DNA from: Bombyx mori
Lineage: Eukaryota > Arthropoda > Insecta > Lepidoptera > Bombycidae
DNA length: 64,000 nt
Direction of reading: 5' to 3'
Assembly (NCBI RefSeq): GCF_030269925.1
Contig: NC_085116.1
Coordinates: 12,462,001 to 12,526,000, forward strand
In this document: positions 1-11,892 of the stretch, in pieces
How positions within the stretch are numbered: position 1 is the stretch's first letter
Layout of the letters: each line of letters opens with the position of its first letter
Notes under the pieces: model-generated
What the model was told of the DNA's origin: nothing
Seen by the model: the letters and a program-made list of their open reading frames with translations, nothing else
The model's database searches: none
Translations under genes and position numbers: made by a program

Positions 1-424
1 CATTGGAAAACATTTTTAAATATCACTTCCAAGACCCGAGATCAAAGTCCCCAAAACTATAAGTATAAAAAACCAAAAGCAATTGTACTTTATTCTTATT
101 TGACTTTACAAAGTATTCTACAATACAATGACTGGTAAACAAGTTTATATTTATCAAAGTTTGAAGAACGTGCTCTCGAAAACAAGCAATATCTCAGTAG
201 TTCAAAGTCAGCACCACATCCTTCGTTACGGCAAGTTTAATTGCCGGCGCCGCGCCCGAGTTAGGTGCCAGAACTCTTGCACTTTTACAAACTTATTCCG
301 CGACGCGAAGATGCAGTAAACTCATTAACGAGAGTGGAGCCACTTATTAGACTGTAGGTAGTAGTGCCTTGTAAACGGATACATACAGGATAAAATACTA
401 CTGACGTCACTGGTTTAATCTTTA
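1..424. other. Unique AT-rich stretch, no gene recognised
   Basis: A 63-codon open frame at 128-319 has no recognisable domain and is probably chance. There is a short GC-rich patch near 240-265. Confidence 0.5.
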
Positions 425-703
425 TCTGTGGTCAAAATTGATTACTAAGCACCTATTGCTTAGTAATCAATTTTGAAAATGCAAGCTAGTTATTTGATCG
501 TCACGTTGATCGATTGTATAAGTAACTCATCTGTGGTCAAAATTGATTACTAAGCACCTATTGCTTAGTAATAAATTTTGACCATTGATTACTAAATTTA
601 AAAATTGATCACTAAGCACCTATTGTTAATAATCAATTTCGACTACAGATGAGTTACTTATACAATCGATCAACGTGACGATCAAATAACTAGCTTGCAT
701 TTT
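425..703. repeat. Nested fold-back (palindromic) element
   Basis: Outer arms 476-533 and 646-703 are perfect reverse complements over 58 nt. Inside them lies a near-perfect hairpin (534-584) and a weaker one (about 604-640). A further copy of the inner hairpin sits just outside the left arm (433-451 pairs with 457-475 over 19 nt). All hairpins share the loop-side motif CTAAGCACCTATTG. No open frame is present, so this is a non-autonomous fold-back or MITE-like element, possibly rearranged by duplication of the inner hairpin. The superfamily cannot be told from the ends. Confidence 0.8.
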
Positions 704-974
704 ATTCAACGTTGCTTTGTTTAAACCGTAAAATCCCTGTCGATCCATGCGAACGAAACATATCCTACACACATTTTCTCTTTATCTAAACATTGATTAA
801 TTGTTAACTCACAAAAGCTGTAGTACTGTAGTATAGATTAGAGCCACTAAATTGCAAGGAGTGTGAACAATATTTAGCATGTGTGTATGTGCATTACTAT
901 AATTCTCATGTTGTATTTGTTATTTTAGCTGTTCTACACACACTCATCACTTTTAATTATTATTCTCATAATCC
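704..974. other. Unique AT-rich stretch, nothing recognised
   Basis: No open frame of note and no similarity to other parts of the window. Confidence 0.4.
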
Positions 975-1096
975 TCTCGCAGGTCTGCTGGAAGAGATTT
1001 CTTAAAAAAATAAGCAGTGCCTTTGTATATAATTTTCCTATTACTCTGTACTATGTCTTCTTTTTGGGGGAAAATAAATAAATAAATGAAATGAAA
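975..1096 (+). mobile_element. LINE-like 3' end with (AAAT)n tail, copy 1
   Basis: The segment from TCTGCTGGAAGAGATTTC through TAAGCAGTGCCTTTGTA to an AAAT repeat is matched by a second copy at 22235-22334, with only scattered mismatches over the shared part. A shared 3' end with a short tandem-repeat tail is typical of a non-LTR retrotransposon or SINE terminus. The coding part is missing (5' truncated). Family not certain. Confidence 0.6.
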
Positions 1097-1590
1097 TGAA
1101 AATGCTCGATAAACTTCGCGGCGATGTGTATCGCAAATCTTAAGAATTCGTTTCTTGTGCACAGCCCGCAGCTATAACCGACATGTTAACACTAACTTGC
1201 ACACGGGTAATTTTGTATGTATGGTGTATAAATTTTGTAACTTGTCTGTAAAACATCAGTACGAAATTGCGGAGAAGAAAATAAAGGTTTTTATTACGCG
1301 CACCTCTTTGAAGATTATGTTTAAAAAAACAAAAAAATATGAATAATTTTGATTACATTTCGTATACATTTTTAAGTGTTGAAGACAGATGACCATACTT
1401 CAAACGTCATGATCAATGGTTAACACCGCCCATGGACACTGACTATGCTAGGGACGCAGCCAGCCATAAAAACCTGACAAGCAGTTATTAAAAAATTGTT
1501 AATACAGCGTTGAATACGATTCGATTATCCCGCATAAGCAGTTCGTTTATCGTTATTTATTTAAGTTGTCATTCTCATAATTATATTATA
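1097..1590. other. Unique stretch, nothing recognised
   Basis: AT-rich. A 63-codon frame at 1155-1346 shows no domain. Part of it could be more of the LINE-like element but I cannot show this. Confidence 0.4.
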
Positions 1591-1988
1591 CTAGAGGTCC
1601 CGCAGTAGTCGAAATTCGATTATAATTAATTGAAATTGTAAGTTTATGATTGTATTTTCAACGCCAAGACTACACTATAGAAAAATATTATTAAAGACAA
1701 ACAATATTTAATCTATTCTCAATTTGACCACAGACGTCAAGAACAAAAGTTTGAAAACAAATAAGTAGTATGCATGCGTGTGTGCGTCAAATACGTAGTA
1801 TTGTAAACCATTACACATGTTTTCTTTATTGATTTAATGTATCTTTTATGCATTATTTAAAAAAAATATTAGCATTGTGCACTTCTTCTCTATATTCTCT
1901 ATAAGTGTGGAAAATTTCATATTCCGCCGTCCGCGAAATTTCCGTAAAAAGGGATACAAAGTTTTTGCTTCACGTATTAATATATAGA
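1591..1988 (-). mobile_element. Non-autonomous Helitron, family A copy 1
   Basis: Read on the minus strand it begins TCTATATATTAATACGTG and ends CTAG, with host A before and T after, the usual Helitron A/T target. A short palindrome (TCGAAATTCGA) lies just inside the CTAG end, as Helitron 3' ends require. It has no open frame for Rep/helicase, so it would depend on an autonomous partner. It is clearly homologous over most of its length to 45934-46393. Confidence 0.8.
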
Positions 1989-2510
1989 TTGTATGTTTTA
2001 AAAATTTGTACTGTAGTACACTTTCTTTACTAATATACCAAATGCAATTTCTCTTAAAGCAAAAATACTTTTTTTTCGAAGTATTTCCGTTACAAAGTTT
2101 CAAACCATGACATTCTAAGAACTAGCTACTGAGTCAAAGGACTAAATGCACTTCTCTTTAATTGTGCAATGAAACTCGCTCCCGTGAAACTTCATTCATT
2201 AACACTGTACCGAATGATTCACTATCCAATATTCGCTTTTATCATTAATCTACATGAGCGTGCGACACTAGGTTCTCGCGCTAAATTTAATTTTCTGAAC
2301 ACCCCAAGTTGAAAACAACAAACAGCATTACAGCGTTCTTCGTAATATTCACAAGTCCTAAAACATTCATTTTTGATGATTACATTTTAAACTTTAAAAC
2401 GTATTCTTTATGATTGTGCTTATCGAAATACAATTCTTTGATTAAATTATTTGATGACTTACTTTTTACTTTAAATGTATTTTTCAAACAAATTCAATGT
2501 AATGAAGTAT
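1989..2510. other. Unique AT-rich stretch, nothing recognised
   Basis: No domain, RNA gene or repeat recognised. Confidence 0.4.
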
Positions 2511-2725
2511 TTTTTTATTGGTTAGATGGGTGGACGAGCTCAAGGCCCACCTGGTTTTAAGTGATTACTGGAACCTATAGACATCTACAACTTAAATGCG
2601 CCTCCTACCTTGAGATATAAGCTCTATGGTCTCAGCATAGTTACAACGACTACCTCACCCTTCAAACCAAAACGCATTACTGCTTCATGGCAGAAATAGG
2701 CAGAGTGGTGGTATCTACCCGTTGC
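2511..2725 (-). mobile_element. T unit (retroposon tail), diverged
   Basis: Minus-strand copy of the window's commonest repeat: poly-T at 2511, then the conserved blocks GACGAGCTCA, ACATCTACAAC and CGCATTACTGCTTCA. The 5' end is eroded before the ACTGGTGG boundary. Confidence 0.8.
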
Positions 2726-4079
2726 ATCGCATCCAGGAGAGTAAAATTAAAAGGCCACAAGACAGTATTTCTGGAGCTCTATAAAAGACCAGAATTAAGG
2801 AAAATTAAGCTGCAATTCCTGTGTTGATATATATCGCGCTTCAAGAATTCGTTTTTTGCTACGTATCCGGCTAGAATCAATATTCTTCCAAGGTGTCCTC
2901 CATACACAGTGAAATGCTCTCTCTTCGGAGATTTAAAAAGAATCCTGAGCTTCTGATATGTCGATTTAGATGATGTGAGCCAAAAACTCGTGTAGGTATG
3001 TAGTTGAGTATAACATTATTGAGAAAAGTTGAACTATACTAATATTGAAGTCATGATGATATTTATTGAATGTTGGAAATGTTCAAAAATAAATACATTC
3101 CCAAAACTTGTACATGAACGTTGTTGTTGTTGTGTTGAAGTTTAACGTGAATTAAAAAACATTTATCAGTTATTAACGAAATTCACAACATTTATAATTT
3201 ACGTAAGATTTTTGATAGCGCGTCGAGTAAGCCCACATGAGTCGGTGTCACTGTCCTCCCTACTTATTCTGCAAAGCAATCGTGTATTCCGGTTTAAAAA
3301 TAAATCCCGAAAATACAATTGAGATTTCGGCTTCATGTCTCAAGATGGGTAACAAAACTGACTTGATGTACCTAATTGATATCCATATACTTTTGTAGCC
3401 CCTTATAACATAGAAAACTGATGACGTAAACAAAGCTTAATAAATACTGGTATATGTATATTTTAGCATAGCTTCTTATACATACTAAATCTTACAAAAG
3501 GCGTTCCGGGAACATGCTTAATAAGCTGCAGCCAAACACAGTCGGGTCATGAATAAAATTATAATGAATTTCAAATGCACGTTTTCCTCTCGTTTATCAA
3601 ATACGTCGCTTTTGCATTAGTACTGATGCACCGGATCCGGTTCAAGAACTTGTCTGTTTGTTCGCGTTTTTACTGCAGGAAATCTAGATTTACGTTCAAT
3701 TCGTATTTCCTTTAGTACAAAATTCTAGCGTTCAAAACATAAGGAGTATATTTGTGATGTTTGCATTTGTATTTATCTATCTTTTGCTATATTTTAATAC
3801 ATCACTTACGTCCACGGCATTTCACCAACGTTAGGACGCAACCTTAGCTATAGACAGATAAAAAAATTCTTGAACGTGTCTATTTGAGATTGCGGGGGCA
3901 ATTTAATTTAAGAAATGTCATTTTTAGGTCACGGCTCTTCGGTAAGCCCATATTACAAATCGAATGATTCATATATTGAGGACCATCGGATCTCCACAGT
4001 CCACAGCATAACTAACAAAGTGAAGAAACGTAAACACCTCCCGAGGCCGAGCTAATCGCTTAATCAAAATTTATTCCGC
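2726..4079. other. Unique stretch with a possible degraded LINE patch
   Basis: Around 2840-2955 the plus strand can be read as a short peptide with a W/RINxLP-like pattern seen near the C-termini of some LINE ORFs. The match is too weak to call. The rest is AT-rich and unrecognised. Confidence 0.3.
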
Positions 4080-4340
4080 ACTTTGATTTTAAATTTGGGA
4101 CGCAACATTTATTACTGGGGTCCTCGAAGCAACCCTTCGCGGGGCGCTTCATTATCGCGGATTAAGGCTGCGGAATATTTTATCGATCGCATCGACGCCG
4201 GCAGTATTCATTTTCAATTAAGCGCCAAGTATTTTATTAAGTTCGAGCGCGGAATTGATGAGTTTCGCGAACTAATATTTACAATGGGTGGCGTGTGCGA
4301 AGCGCTACCTGAGACGCTGCGGCCGCATATATAATTATTG
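4080..4340. other. GC-richer unique island
   Basis: This block has markedly higher GC and CpG content than its flanks and matches no repeat in the window. It contains an 83-codon plus-strand frame (4083-4334) with no recognised domain; the frame may be an accident of composition. A conserved non-coding element or a small exon are both possible. Confidence 0.35.
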
Positions 4341-4856
4341 TTCTTGTTTCATCAAGGATATTGTGATTTTGGAACATCAAAAGCTTCAAACGTTTTACTG
4401 GGTGGATGTACATACGTCGTAAGCTTTGTCGTCGCAAGAAACAAAACTAAATCGTTCTAATTTCAAAAGTTTAAAATCATTTTCAGAGCGCAGACAAAAG
4501 CCCGATTTGAATATCATAAGCAGACTACAAAGTCGATATTCAATTTAAATCGAGATATTCTCGAGAACAACTGACAGATAAATTAGATGTTCTTTCACAA
4601 AGCATTGTTCGTTGTTGAATACAAGCGAGGTGACTTCAATTTCCTGGGATCGTCGGCGCTTCCGCGGCTGCATCGAACGCTGAACTTTTGAAGGCTGCAC
4701 CTCATCATGGAACCCGAGGTATACAAGCGCCCGTGTGCTTACACACCCGCGAGCAAACAGGCTATTGCTTTGTACTAGGTCAGACGAGCTAGTGTTGAGT
4801 TTCAATATCGACACTCACTTCTGCTTTGATCAGTTTTCTAAAATTCGAACTTGCTC
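4341..4856. other. Unique stretch, nothing recognised
   Basis: A minus-strand 89-codon frame (4545-4814) shows no domain. Confidence 0.4.
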
Positions 4857-5099
4857 ACTGGTGGTAGGACCTCTTGTGAGTCCGCACGGGTAGGTGCCAC
4901 TACCCTACCTATTTCTGCCGTGAAGCAGTTAATGCGTTTCGGTTTGAAGGGTGGGGTAGCCGTTGTAACTATACTCAGACCTTAGAACTTATATCTCAAG
5001 GTGGGTGACGCATTTACGTTGTGGATGTCTATGAGCTCCAGTAACCACTTAACACCAGGTGGGCTGTGAGCTCGTCTACCCATCTAAGCAATAAAAAAT
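4857..5099 (+). mobile_element. T unit, near full length
   Basis: Starts at ACTGGTGGTAGGACCTCTTG and ends in an A-rich tail after CATCTAAGCAATAAAAAA. No tRNA-like head precedes it. Confidence 0.9.
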
Positions 5100-6006
5100 A
5101 TATATATTAATATAATTTTATACGGGCAGATGAGCTCTTAGCTTACTAAAGCTAAGCGGATGCCAAGTTACCAAAATAAGGTCTCTCGAACAAAACACAT
5201 TATTATGTCATCTGTTTCTCAGAAACAACATAAGTACCTACTCTCCTGCAACCATAGCGAAACCTTTTCACTGTCTGGTAAAGAAATTCCTACTGCGAAT
5301 GACTGATAGTGAAATAGTGCCTACTGGTAGCAGATCGAGGTGGTTGGGTCACAAACTTCGAGACCATATTTCTACTTATTATTATAGCAGAATCGTTTAT
5401 TATAATGTAAAATCTTCAGACCTCATATATTTACTAGTTGTGTTCCGCGGCTATGTCTGCGTCAAAATTGAGTTTTAGAAATAATGAAACACGTTTGCTT
5501 TTTCTGAGATAAGTAGGTTGTTATCACTATCTAATTGATAAATTAGCATTCGATTTGTAGATTTATTGGCTCTCAAAGTTACGAACAAGAGAAAACACTG
5601 TCAAACTTACTGTGGTAGATAAGTCTAATATTTTCTGTCATTTACTATACTAAAAAGTATCTTAAGTGTTAACCAGACTATACCTACCTTTCATGCAAAT
5701 TTTCACTTTATGTATTCAGTTATTTTTACGTAATCGAATAACGAACATACAAACTTTCATTATTATGTTTAATATCGGTATACTTACTTGTTATATCGGT
5801 ATGAGAATTTGACTCCACGAGTATTCCACACTGAGGAACACTAATGCAACCAATATCATTATATCTTCTCTGAATGTTGTTACAAAATAAATCTATTACG
5901 CAATTCTTCACATTTTTTAGGTTAGGCAACATGATGGTAATTTATTATAAGCATACCAATTTAAATATCATAAGATATGTTGCGTTGATAAATATTATAT
6001 GTTGGA
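5100..6006. other. Unique AT-rich stretch, nothing recognised
   Basis: Only short chance frames (about 65-68 codons) on both strands. Confidence 0.4.
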
Positions 6007-6091
6007 TGCAGGTGGCAATAGACTGGCCGCACTGGACATCAAGGCTTATGTTCGGCAGTGGACAGTGGGCAGGCTGAAATGATGATGATTT
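6007..6091 (+). mobile_element. LINE 3' end fragment with TGATGA tail
   Basis: Ends with GGCAGTGGACAGTGGGCAGG, a stop codon and a short GATGATGAT run. This layout, the last codons of an RT ORF directly followed by a TGATGA-type tail, is common for lepidopteran non-LTR elements. Only the terminal ~85 bp survive. Confidence 0.5.
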
Positions 6092-6302
6092 AATGAGATT
6101 ATTATAGAGTTAGTATGCGAAATTGGTAAATGTAAACACAACTCTATTTCACGGAGCAAGAAAAAACAGTTAATATCACATGTCTCCGAAAATTTTCGAG
6201 CACAAAATATGACATAAAGGGAAAGATTACCAAATAAAATCTTTTATAATGAGATTCTAATGTTATTGTAAAGAACTTAAAAAAAAATTAAAGAAAAACT
6301 TC

Positions 6303-6466
6303 TTTTTTTTTGTTTTTTTTTTGTTTTGCATATTGAGTTGACGAGCTCACAGCCCACCTGGTGTTAAGTGATCACTGGAGCCCATAGATATCTAAAATGT
6401 AAATGCGCCACCCACCTTGAGATATAAGGTCTCAGTATAGTTAAAACGGCTACCCCACCCTTCAAC
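6303..6466 (-). mobile_element. T unit, truncated
   Basis: A long T-rich run (6303-6326) leads into GACGAGCTCACAGCCCACC and continues to the CCCCACCCTTCAA block, where the copy stops. The 5' third of the unit is missing. Confidence 0.85.
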
Positions 6467-7300
6467 CTTTTTTAAATTATTCTTTTTCTTTAAACTATCA
6501 TTTACACGATAAATTATGCATATAATAATTGTAATACGAAACGCTCGTCTGCATTCCATCACTGAAACTCTCAGTACACTTCTACCATCGTGTTGGCTGC
6601 ATCTAATCTAATTTCCTTCACAGGTGTGCAATGTAATGTACTACTGACGTCACTGCATCTATTGAATAGTTTTTTTTCTACGTTCCTTTTTTTCAATACA
6701 AACCATTCATCTGCGGTAATTAATTATAAGTAAGGGGTAAATTCAATTGTACAAAACGTCTAAAATTGAGTTAAGGCATCTACATTCATACTTACATATT
6801 TGGTGCGCACTCGAGTTACGTATCTGTTCATGAATTGTATAAACAAAAAGATTCGTAAACTTGAAAACAGTATTCATTTGCTAGGAATGTAGATATTTTT
6901 ATTGAAAGTTTCATTCACGATTTTTTAATATCATCGATTGAGGGGTCGCCCATGTGTCTCAAGGTGAGAGTTATGTTATAATGTACATATAATAAAGTTC
7001 ATCGTCGTCCGTGACAACGAATACCGTAGAAGCATTCGGAACTTCGAAAATAATATTATAATAAAAATAAAAAAGCGAGGTCAAGCCGTAAAAATAATTT
7101 TATTATTTCTAATAATGAGAATAGCCATGAGATAGTTGACTTATCAGTTGACTTAAAAAGTATATATTTTAGAAGCTCAAATCATGGATAGTCTGAAATC
7201 CTTTAATCGAGAACCGTTATCATAATTACAGAGTGCTTACTTAACTTTTACAAACGATCTCTCGCGTTTAGGCAGAAAAATATTATGTCCATCAGAATTG
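6467..7300. other. Unique AT-rich stretch, nothing recognised
   Basis: No repeat or domain recognised. Confidence 0.4.
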
Positions 7301-7402
7301 TTTAGATGAGTGAACGAGCTCATGACCTGGTTGATAATGGTCATCGAAGCCCATAGACATCACAACTGACTGATGAAACCTACCTCGGGACTTGACGTCT
7401 AT
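7301..7402 (-). mobile_element. T unit remnant, heavily diverged
   Basis: Retains TTTAGATGAGTGAACGAGCT, then AGCCCATAGACATC, with indels between. An old copy. Confidence 0.6.
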
Positions 7403-7789
7403 CTTTCAATTGTAGAGAAATTACGCATATATTTTTAGTGAATTACATCTTCATTACATAATGTTCCCTTATCCTAGAAAGCATTCGTGAACGTCAGTCA
7501 TATGGCTCGATACGAATACACCAAGCATATTTTCCTTTAGACCACGGCGACATTTACTACGAAAGTCTTCTCAACAAAAATATATGGGAAAAAGTTTAGT
7601 ATACTAAATAAAATTTTGTTAAAATAAAATTTATAAACTGATTAACGCAAAACACAGATTCAAAAAGTAAACACTGATTAATACCACGAAATAAAAACAA
7701 ATGCTATCTGAAGGTAGCCGGAAGCTTGTTTGCTGTATTCCAACAAAACATTTCATAGCGGAATTAAAACCGTGATATGTGAATAAAAG
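7403..7789. other. Unique AT-rich stretch, nothing recognised
   Basis: No feature supported. Confidence 0.4.
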
Positions 7790-8170
7790 CATGAAAATTT
7801 TACATGCAGCTATTAGGCAAACGGAAACGCTTCAACCAAACTCGGCGGGGCTTAGCGCGGCTCATTGTCGGCGCAATAGCTCCCGCCTTCGCGAAACGAA
7901 AACTTTTCGATATGCCCCGTCCGAACAGCCTTTATTAAAACCTACAGAGCATATTGCATAACTGACGGCAATAAGTAAGGCGACCGCCTCTCCTCGCCGC
8001 AACGAATTCAATATTCAGAGAGAGCTGAAAAGTTTTATTATTGCGGCGTAAATATAATGAGTGCAGGTGAGGCAGTTTTGTCTGTCGGGATTTACGGGCG
8101 GCCATTATTCCCGGGCTGTTGTACTAAGACAGCGAATGCTTGGTATTAACTTATGCGGCGAGAGCTCACT
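7790..8170. other. GC-richer unique island
   Basis: CpG-containing, non-repetitive block inside AT-rich DNA. A 60-codon frame (7779-7961) has no domain. Candidate conserved non-coding or regulatory sequence; conservation cannot be tested here. Confidence 0.3.
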
Positions 8171-10475
8171 TAAGTCAGTTCCTGGTTTCAGTCTTCATTA
8201 AGACTTTAAGATTTAAGACGAGGAAAAAAAAATTGAATTATACAACATTTTTAATGAATGTGAAATTTTAAAAACTTTTAAAAATTATTACTAATCTTGT
8301 AACCCGAACACTGATCAAACAAGGATGGTGAAATGTGTTAATCGTTTAAGAATGTATACCGATCGCATTAATTCAATAATTACACTTTAATAACCACCAG
8401 GAGAATATTCATCTATCCACCAATTATTTCCATGAGATTCTGTTCTCTTCAAATATAGTCAACTAAAAAGTACATCTAGAAAGTGCATTCAATAAACATT
8501 ATGTTACAAAACGTTATCCCCATTTTACCCCTCCTCGCATTGAAGACGCGAGGTACATCCGAACAATATTTAAAAGATGATCGCTGTCACATAAATCAAT
8601 GTTTAGGCCCTTGGGCTTCATATTTCATACTTAATTCTTTCTAACGGAGTTCCTTGCATAGTTTATGGACCATCTGTTTTTAAATGCCACGATTTAATGT
8701 AATATTACAGAGATTTCGCTGAATTCAGTACAACTAGTTGAAATGGTTGCGAATCAACAGGTTCAGAGTAACTTTATACCTTTTTTCTATTTAATTATCT
8801 ATGTTGGTACTAAACGTGGTAGTTCATTCATTCATTCATTCAAACCTTATTATTTACATGCTACGTAATGAAAGAGGTTTCACCTTGCTAGCTGCAATTA
8901 ACCAATACTTAACCAACATCTCGGTATGTTCAATTAAATAGGTAAAGATTTGCTGAAATTTTGGTTCAAAAAAATCTTGGCCTACGGTTTTTTACTCTCT
9001 CTGAACTGATGATTTTAATACATTTTGGTGTTGGAAAATTGATTAATATTCGTGCAGGCAGGCTATAAATCTGATGTTTGGGAGAATCTCAGCTGCACGA
9101 AGATCCCTTGGCAGTCGTATATCGTAATATCTCGGTCCTACCCGCGGAGAATAGCTCGATCTTACCCTCTGTTCTGCAATATAAAGTTTTAAAGCAAACC
9201 GTTGTTGAAACAGTGTTTTTTTTTTCATAATCACATCTACAGCATCAGGCGGTTGTATACAACACTAACGTACTATAAAAGTCATCAAGGCTAATGTTGG
9301 CCCGGTGGCGAAATTCTATCAAAATCACCGACGTACCGAGGTATATATTTATTTTACGTATCACATTTCTGTTTTTTTTTATCGAAGTTTGTGGAAAGTT
9401 GGAGAAATGAAAACCTATTCTCATAAAATATATACAGGTAACAAACACTTCAGCTCGTCAATAGCCACTAAACAAAAAGTAGTGTACGTCGTCAAATAGA
9501 GGAGAAATGGCTAGTGTATTGTTTTGTTTTTGCATATTTAAATACAGATCTTAAATATGAAGCGTCATATGTTTTTTTATTTATTTCGAACATTTGCTCA
9601 ACTGTTTGAAATTTGTGACGTAGCTGTCAAATTAGAGATAACGCCTAGTTTCAAGTCACATGCAACACATTCAGTGTCGTTGAAGCTCCAAGAAAAAATA
9701 GCTCCCGCTCCAATTAGTCTTACGGTTTCCATCAAAAGGCAGAACTTTAACGCTCGCGTCGCACAAATTGTGTATAGGTGGCATCCCATGTAAATGATGG
9801 GCCCTCACAATGGACCTCCAACTAGTTCTGCAGCCTCTTTGATTCGAAAATTCACACCCCGTTTTACGCTCACTAATTTTCTTGTTCGGACACAATTCGG
9901 CCGAATCGTTGGGCCCCTCGCAATAATAATATCGTCGGGAAACTATTATAGTCTATCCTCTCTAGCCAGTAATTAATTTTGCCATAAAATAGATCAATTG
10001 AAGCGTAAAGATTTCGTGTGGGCCGACTCTCGAGTTGCGTGAATGATAATTAATTTTGAACGACTTTTGTTTTTTGAATTAATTTAATCTAACTAAAACG
10101 AAATTTATGTTTATCGTAACAAAGATTTAGTTTATTTAACATGAAACTTTGATTTAGTTGGAAGTGAATATTAATCTATTCTAAAATAGAATTTGTTTTA
10201 GTCTGAATTTTTCTAAAGGGATTAAAAATAAAAGAAGAATCACACTATTCATAGAAACGAAAAAAGGAAAAGGTTAACGTCCGATGTGAAATGCAAAACA
10301 CGCTGTACACAGTATTTCAATAAAATAGCTTGCTACAAGAAACTTGATTATAACACGCCGAGTTTCGTGAACAAAGCCACAACTCGCATCCTCCGTCTAT
10401 ACCATACAGGTACATAACAATATTCCTGCATTGTCGAATTCACTTAATTTACACACACTTGTACACACAGTCAGA
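8171..10475. other. Unique stretch, no gene recognised
   Basis: Mostly AT-rich. It includes a TTCA microsatellite near 8824-8840 and a moderately GC-richer patch at about 9680-9960. Overlapping short frames on both strands at 9557-9976 have no recognisable domain. Confidence 0.4.
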
Positions 10476-10697
10476 TTTTTATTTATTGCATAGATAGGTG
10501 AACGAGCTCACGGCCCACCTGGTGTTAAGTGGTTACCGGAGCCCATAGACATCTACGACGTAAATGCGCCACTCACCTTGAGATATAAGTTCTAAGGTCC
10601 CAAGTGTAGTTACAACAGCTGCCCCACCCTTCAAACAGAAATAGGCAGGGCAGTGGTACCTACCCGTGCGGACTCACAAGAGATCCTACCTACCAGT
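10476..10697 (-). mobile_element. T unit with internal deletion
   Basis: Runs from ATTTTTATTTATTGC to the CTACCAGTAAA boundary. The CGAAACGCATTACTGCTTCA segment is deleted. Confidence 0.9.
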
Positions 10698-11366
10698 AAA
10701 GATAGATTTTCTTAAATTTTTGTGAGTTTCTTGTATCATCTCTTTATTATTTATTTTAATTTTCGAGCACTTTAGTCCAACTTAGAGACAATATATGGCT
10801 CATCGAAGAAAATTTAAGACTTCAAAACGGAAACATATTCGCTTAGCTATAACGTAGTGTGTTGATGCATATTGGTATGTGGCATTATTGGCTTGCGGGC
10901 AGCTCGTGACTCGTCTCGCTAGTTCGCGTCTAGCACATTCTCGCTTGGGGCCGAGACTTGGTAAGACTTCACAACTTTGACGTCCGCCTCACTGCGACCC
11001 TGAACTACTCAGGTAACACCACACAATCGATTGCTTTGAAATAGAAGCACTTCACTGCCTACGCCGTAATAACGTTTAGGGTTGTGAAATTGTGGAAAAT
11101 TACGTGCTACGCGATATAATAACGGATCAAGGTTAAATATAAAATTGATATTTGGAATGTGCTCGGGGAATTCGTAAATTCTTATGTTAGCTTGATTTTA
11201 CTAAGCCATTCGGGTTATTTAATGTAGGTTTTACATGTTCGTAAATATTTGGAGGGAATTAAAAAATATGACTGACACAGAGGGGAACGGTAATTCGTAA
11301 ACCCATATAATCTCCTTCCAGAACAATAATATGTATTAAAAATGAAATGAATCCTGCTTTAATTCT
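10698..11366. other. Unique stretch, nothing recognised
   Basis: A GC-richer patch at 10900-11010 shows no domain or repeat similarity. Confidence 0.4.
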
Positions 11367-11506
11367 GACGTGAAGCAGTAATGCGTTACGGTTTGAGGGA
11401 CTGGACAGCTGTTGTGCTGTAAAAACGGAGACTTAGGACTCGTGTCTCAAGGTGAGTGCCGAAATTTACGCCGTATATGTCTATGGGCTCCAGTAACCAC
11501 TAAAAC
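11367..11506 (+). mobile_element. T unit remnant, diverged
   Basis: Contains GTGAAGCAGTAATGCGTTAC and CTATGGGCTCCAGTAACCAC. Both ends are lost. Confidence 0.7.
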
Positions 11507-11509
11507 GTA

Positions 11510-11662
11510 GGTATGCTTTCCACCAAAAAGGTCCATCTCCGCAGTCGTGTCATGGTATTCGCAGTCGCCATTCCAAGAAATATCCCTGCAACCCTGCGAC
11601 AGTATCGAGATTCTGGGCATCGGTATTTTGAGATCTGGAAGGTAAAGCCAAGTTGCCTGCTT
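11510..11662 (+). pseudogene. Jockey-type reverse transcriptase fragment
   Basis: The plus strand encodes, in two frames, SIEILGIGI and then LEGKAKLP. This pattern lies just after the catalytic palm region of jockey-clade reverse transcriptases (the I-LG-V/I-x-I motif, then a K-rich helix). A deletion and frame change separate the two pieces, so the copy is dead. It is a different subfamily from the intact LINE at 47-52 kb, whose equivalent motif is YLGVTLD. A T unit abuts its 3' side. Confidence 0.55.
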
Positions 11663-11892
11663 TTTTTATTTTTATTTATTGCTTAGATGGGTAGACGAGC
11701 TCACGGCCCATCTGGTGTTAAGTGGTTACTGGAGTCCATAGACATCTACAACGTAAATGCGCCACCCATCTTGAGATATAAGTTCTAAGGTCTCAGTATA
11801 GTTATAACGGCTGCCCCACCCTTCAAACCGAAACGCATTACTGCTTCACGGCGTGGTCCCATGCGGACTCACAAGAGGTCCTACCAACAGTA
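11661..11892 (-). mobile_element. T unit with small deletion
   Basis: Poly-T start, all main conserved blocks, ending at CCAACAGTAAA (the boundary motif with one change). About 20 bp around the AGAAATAGGCAGGG block are missing. Confidence 0.9.
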
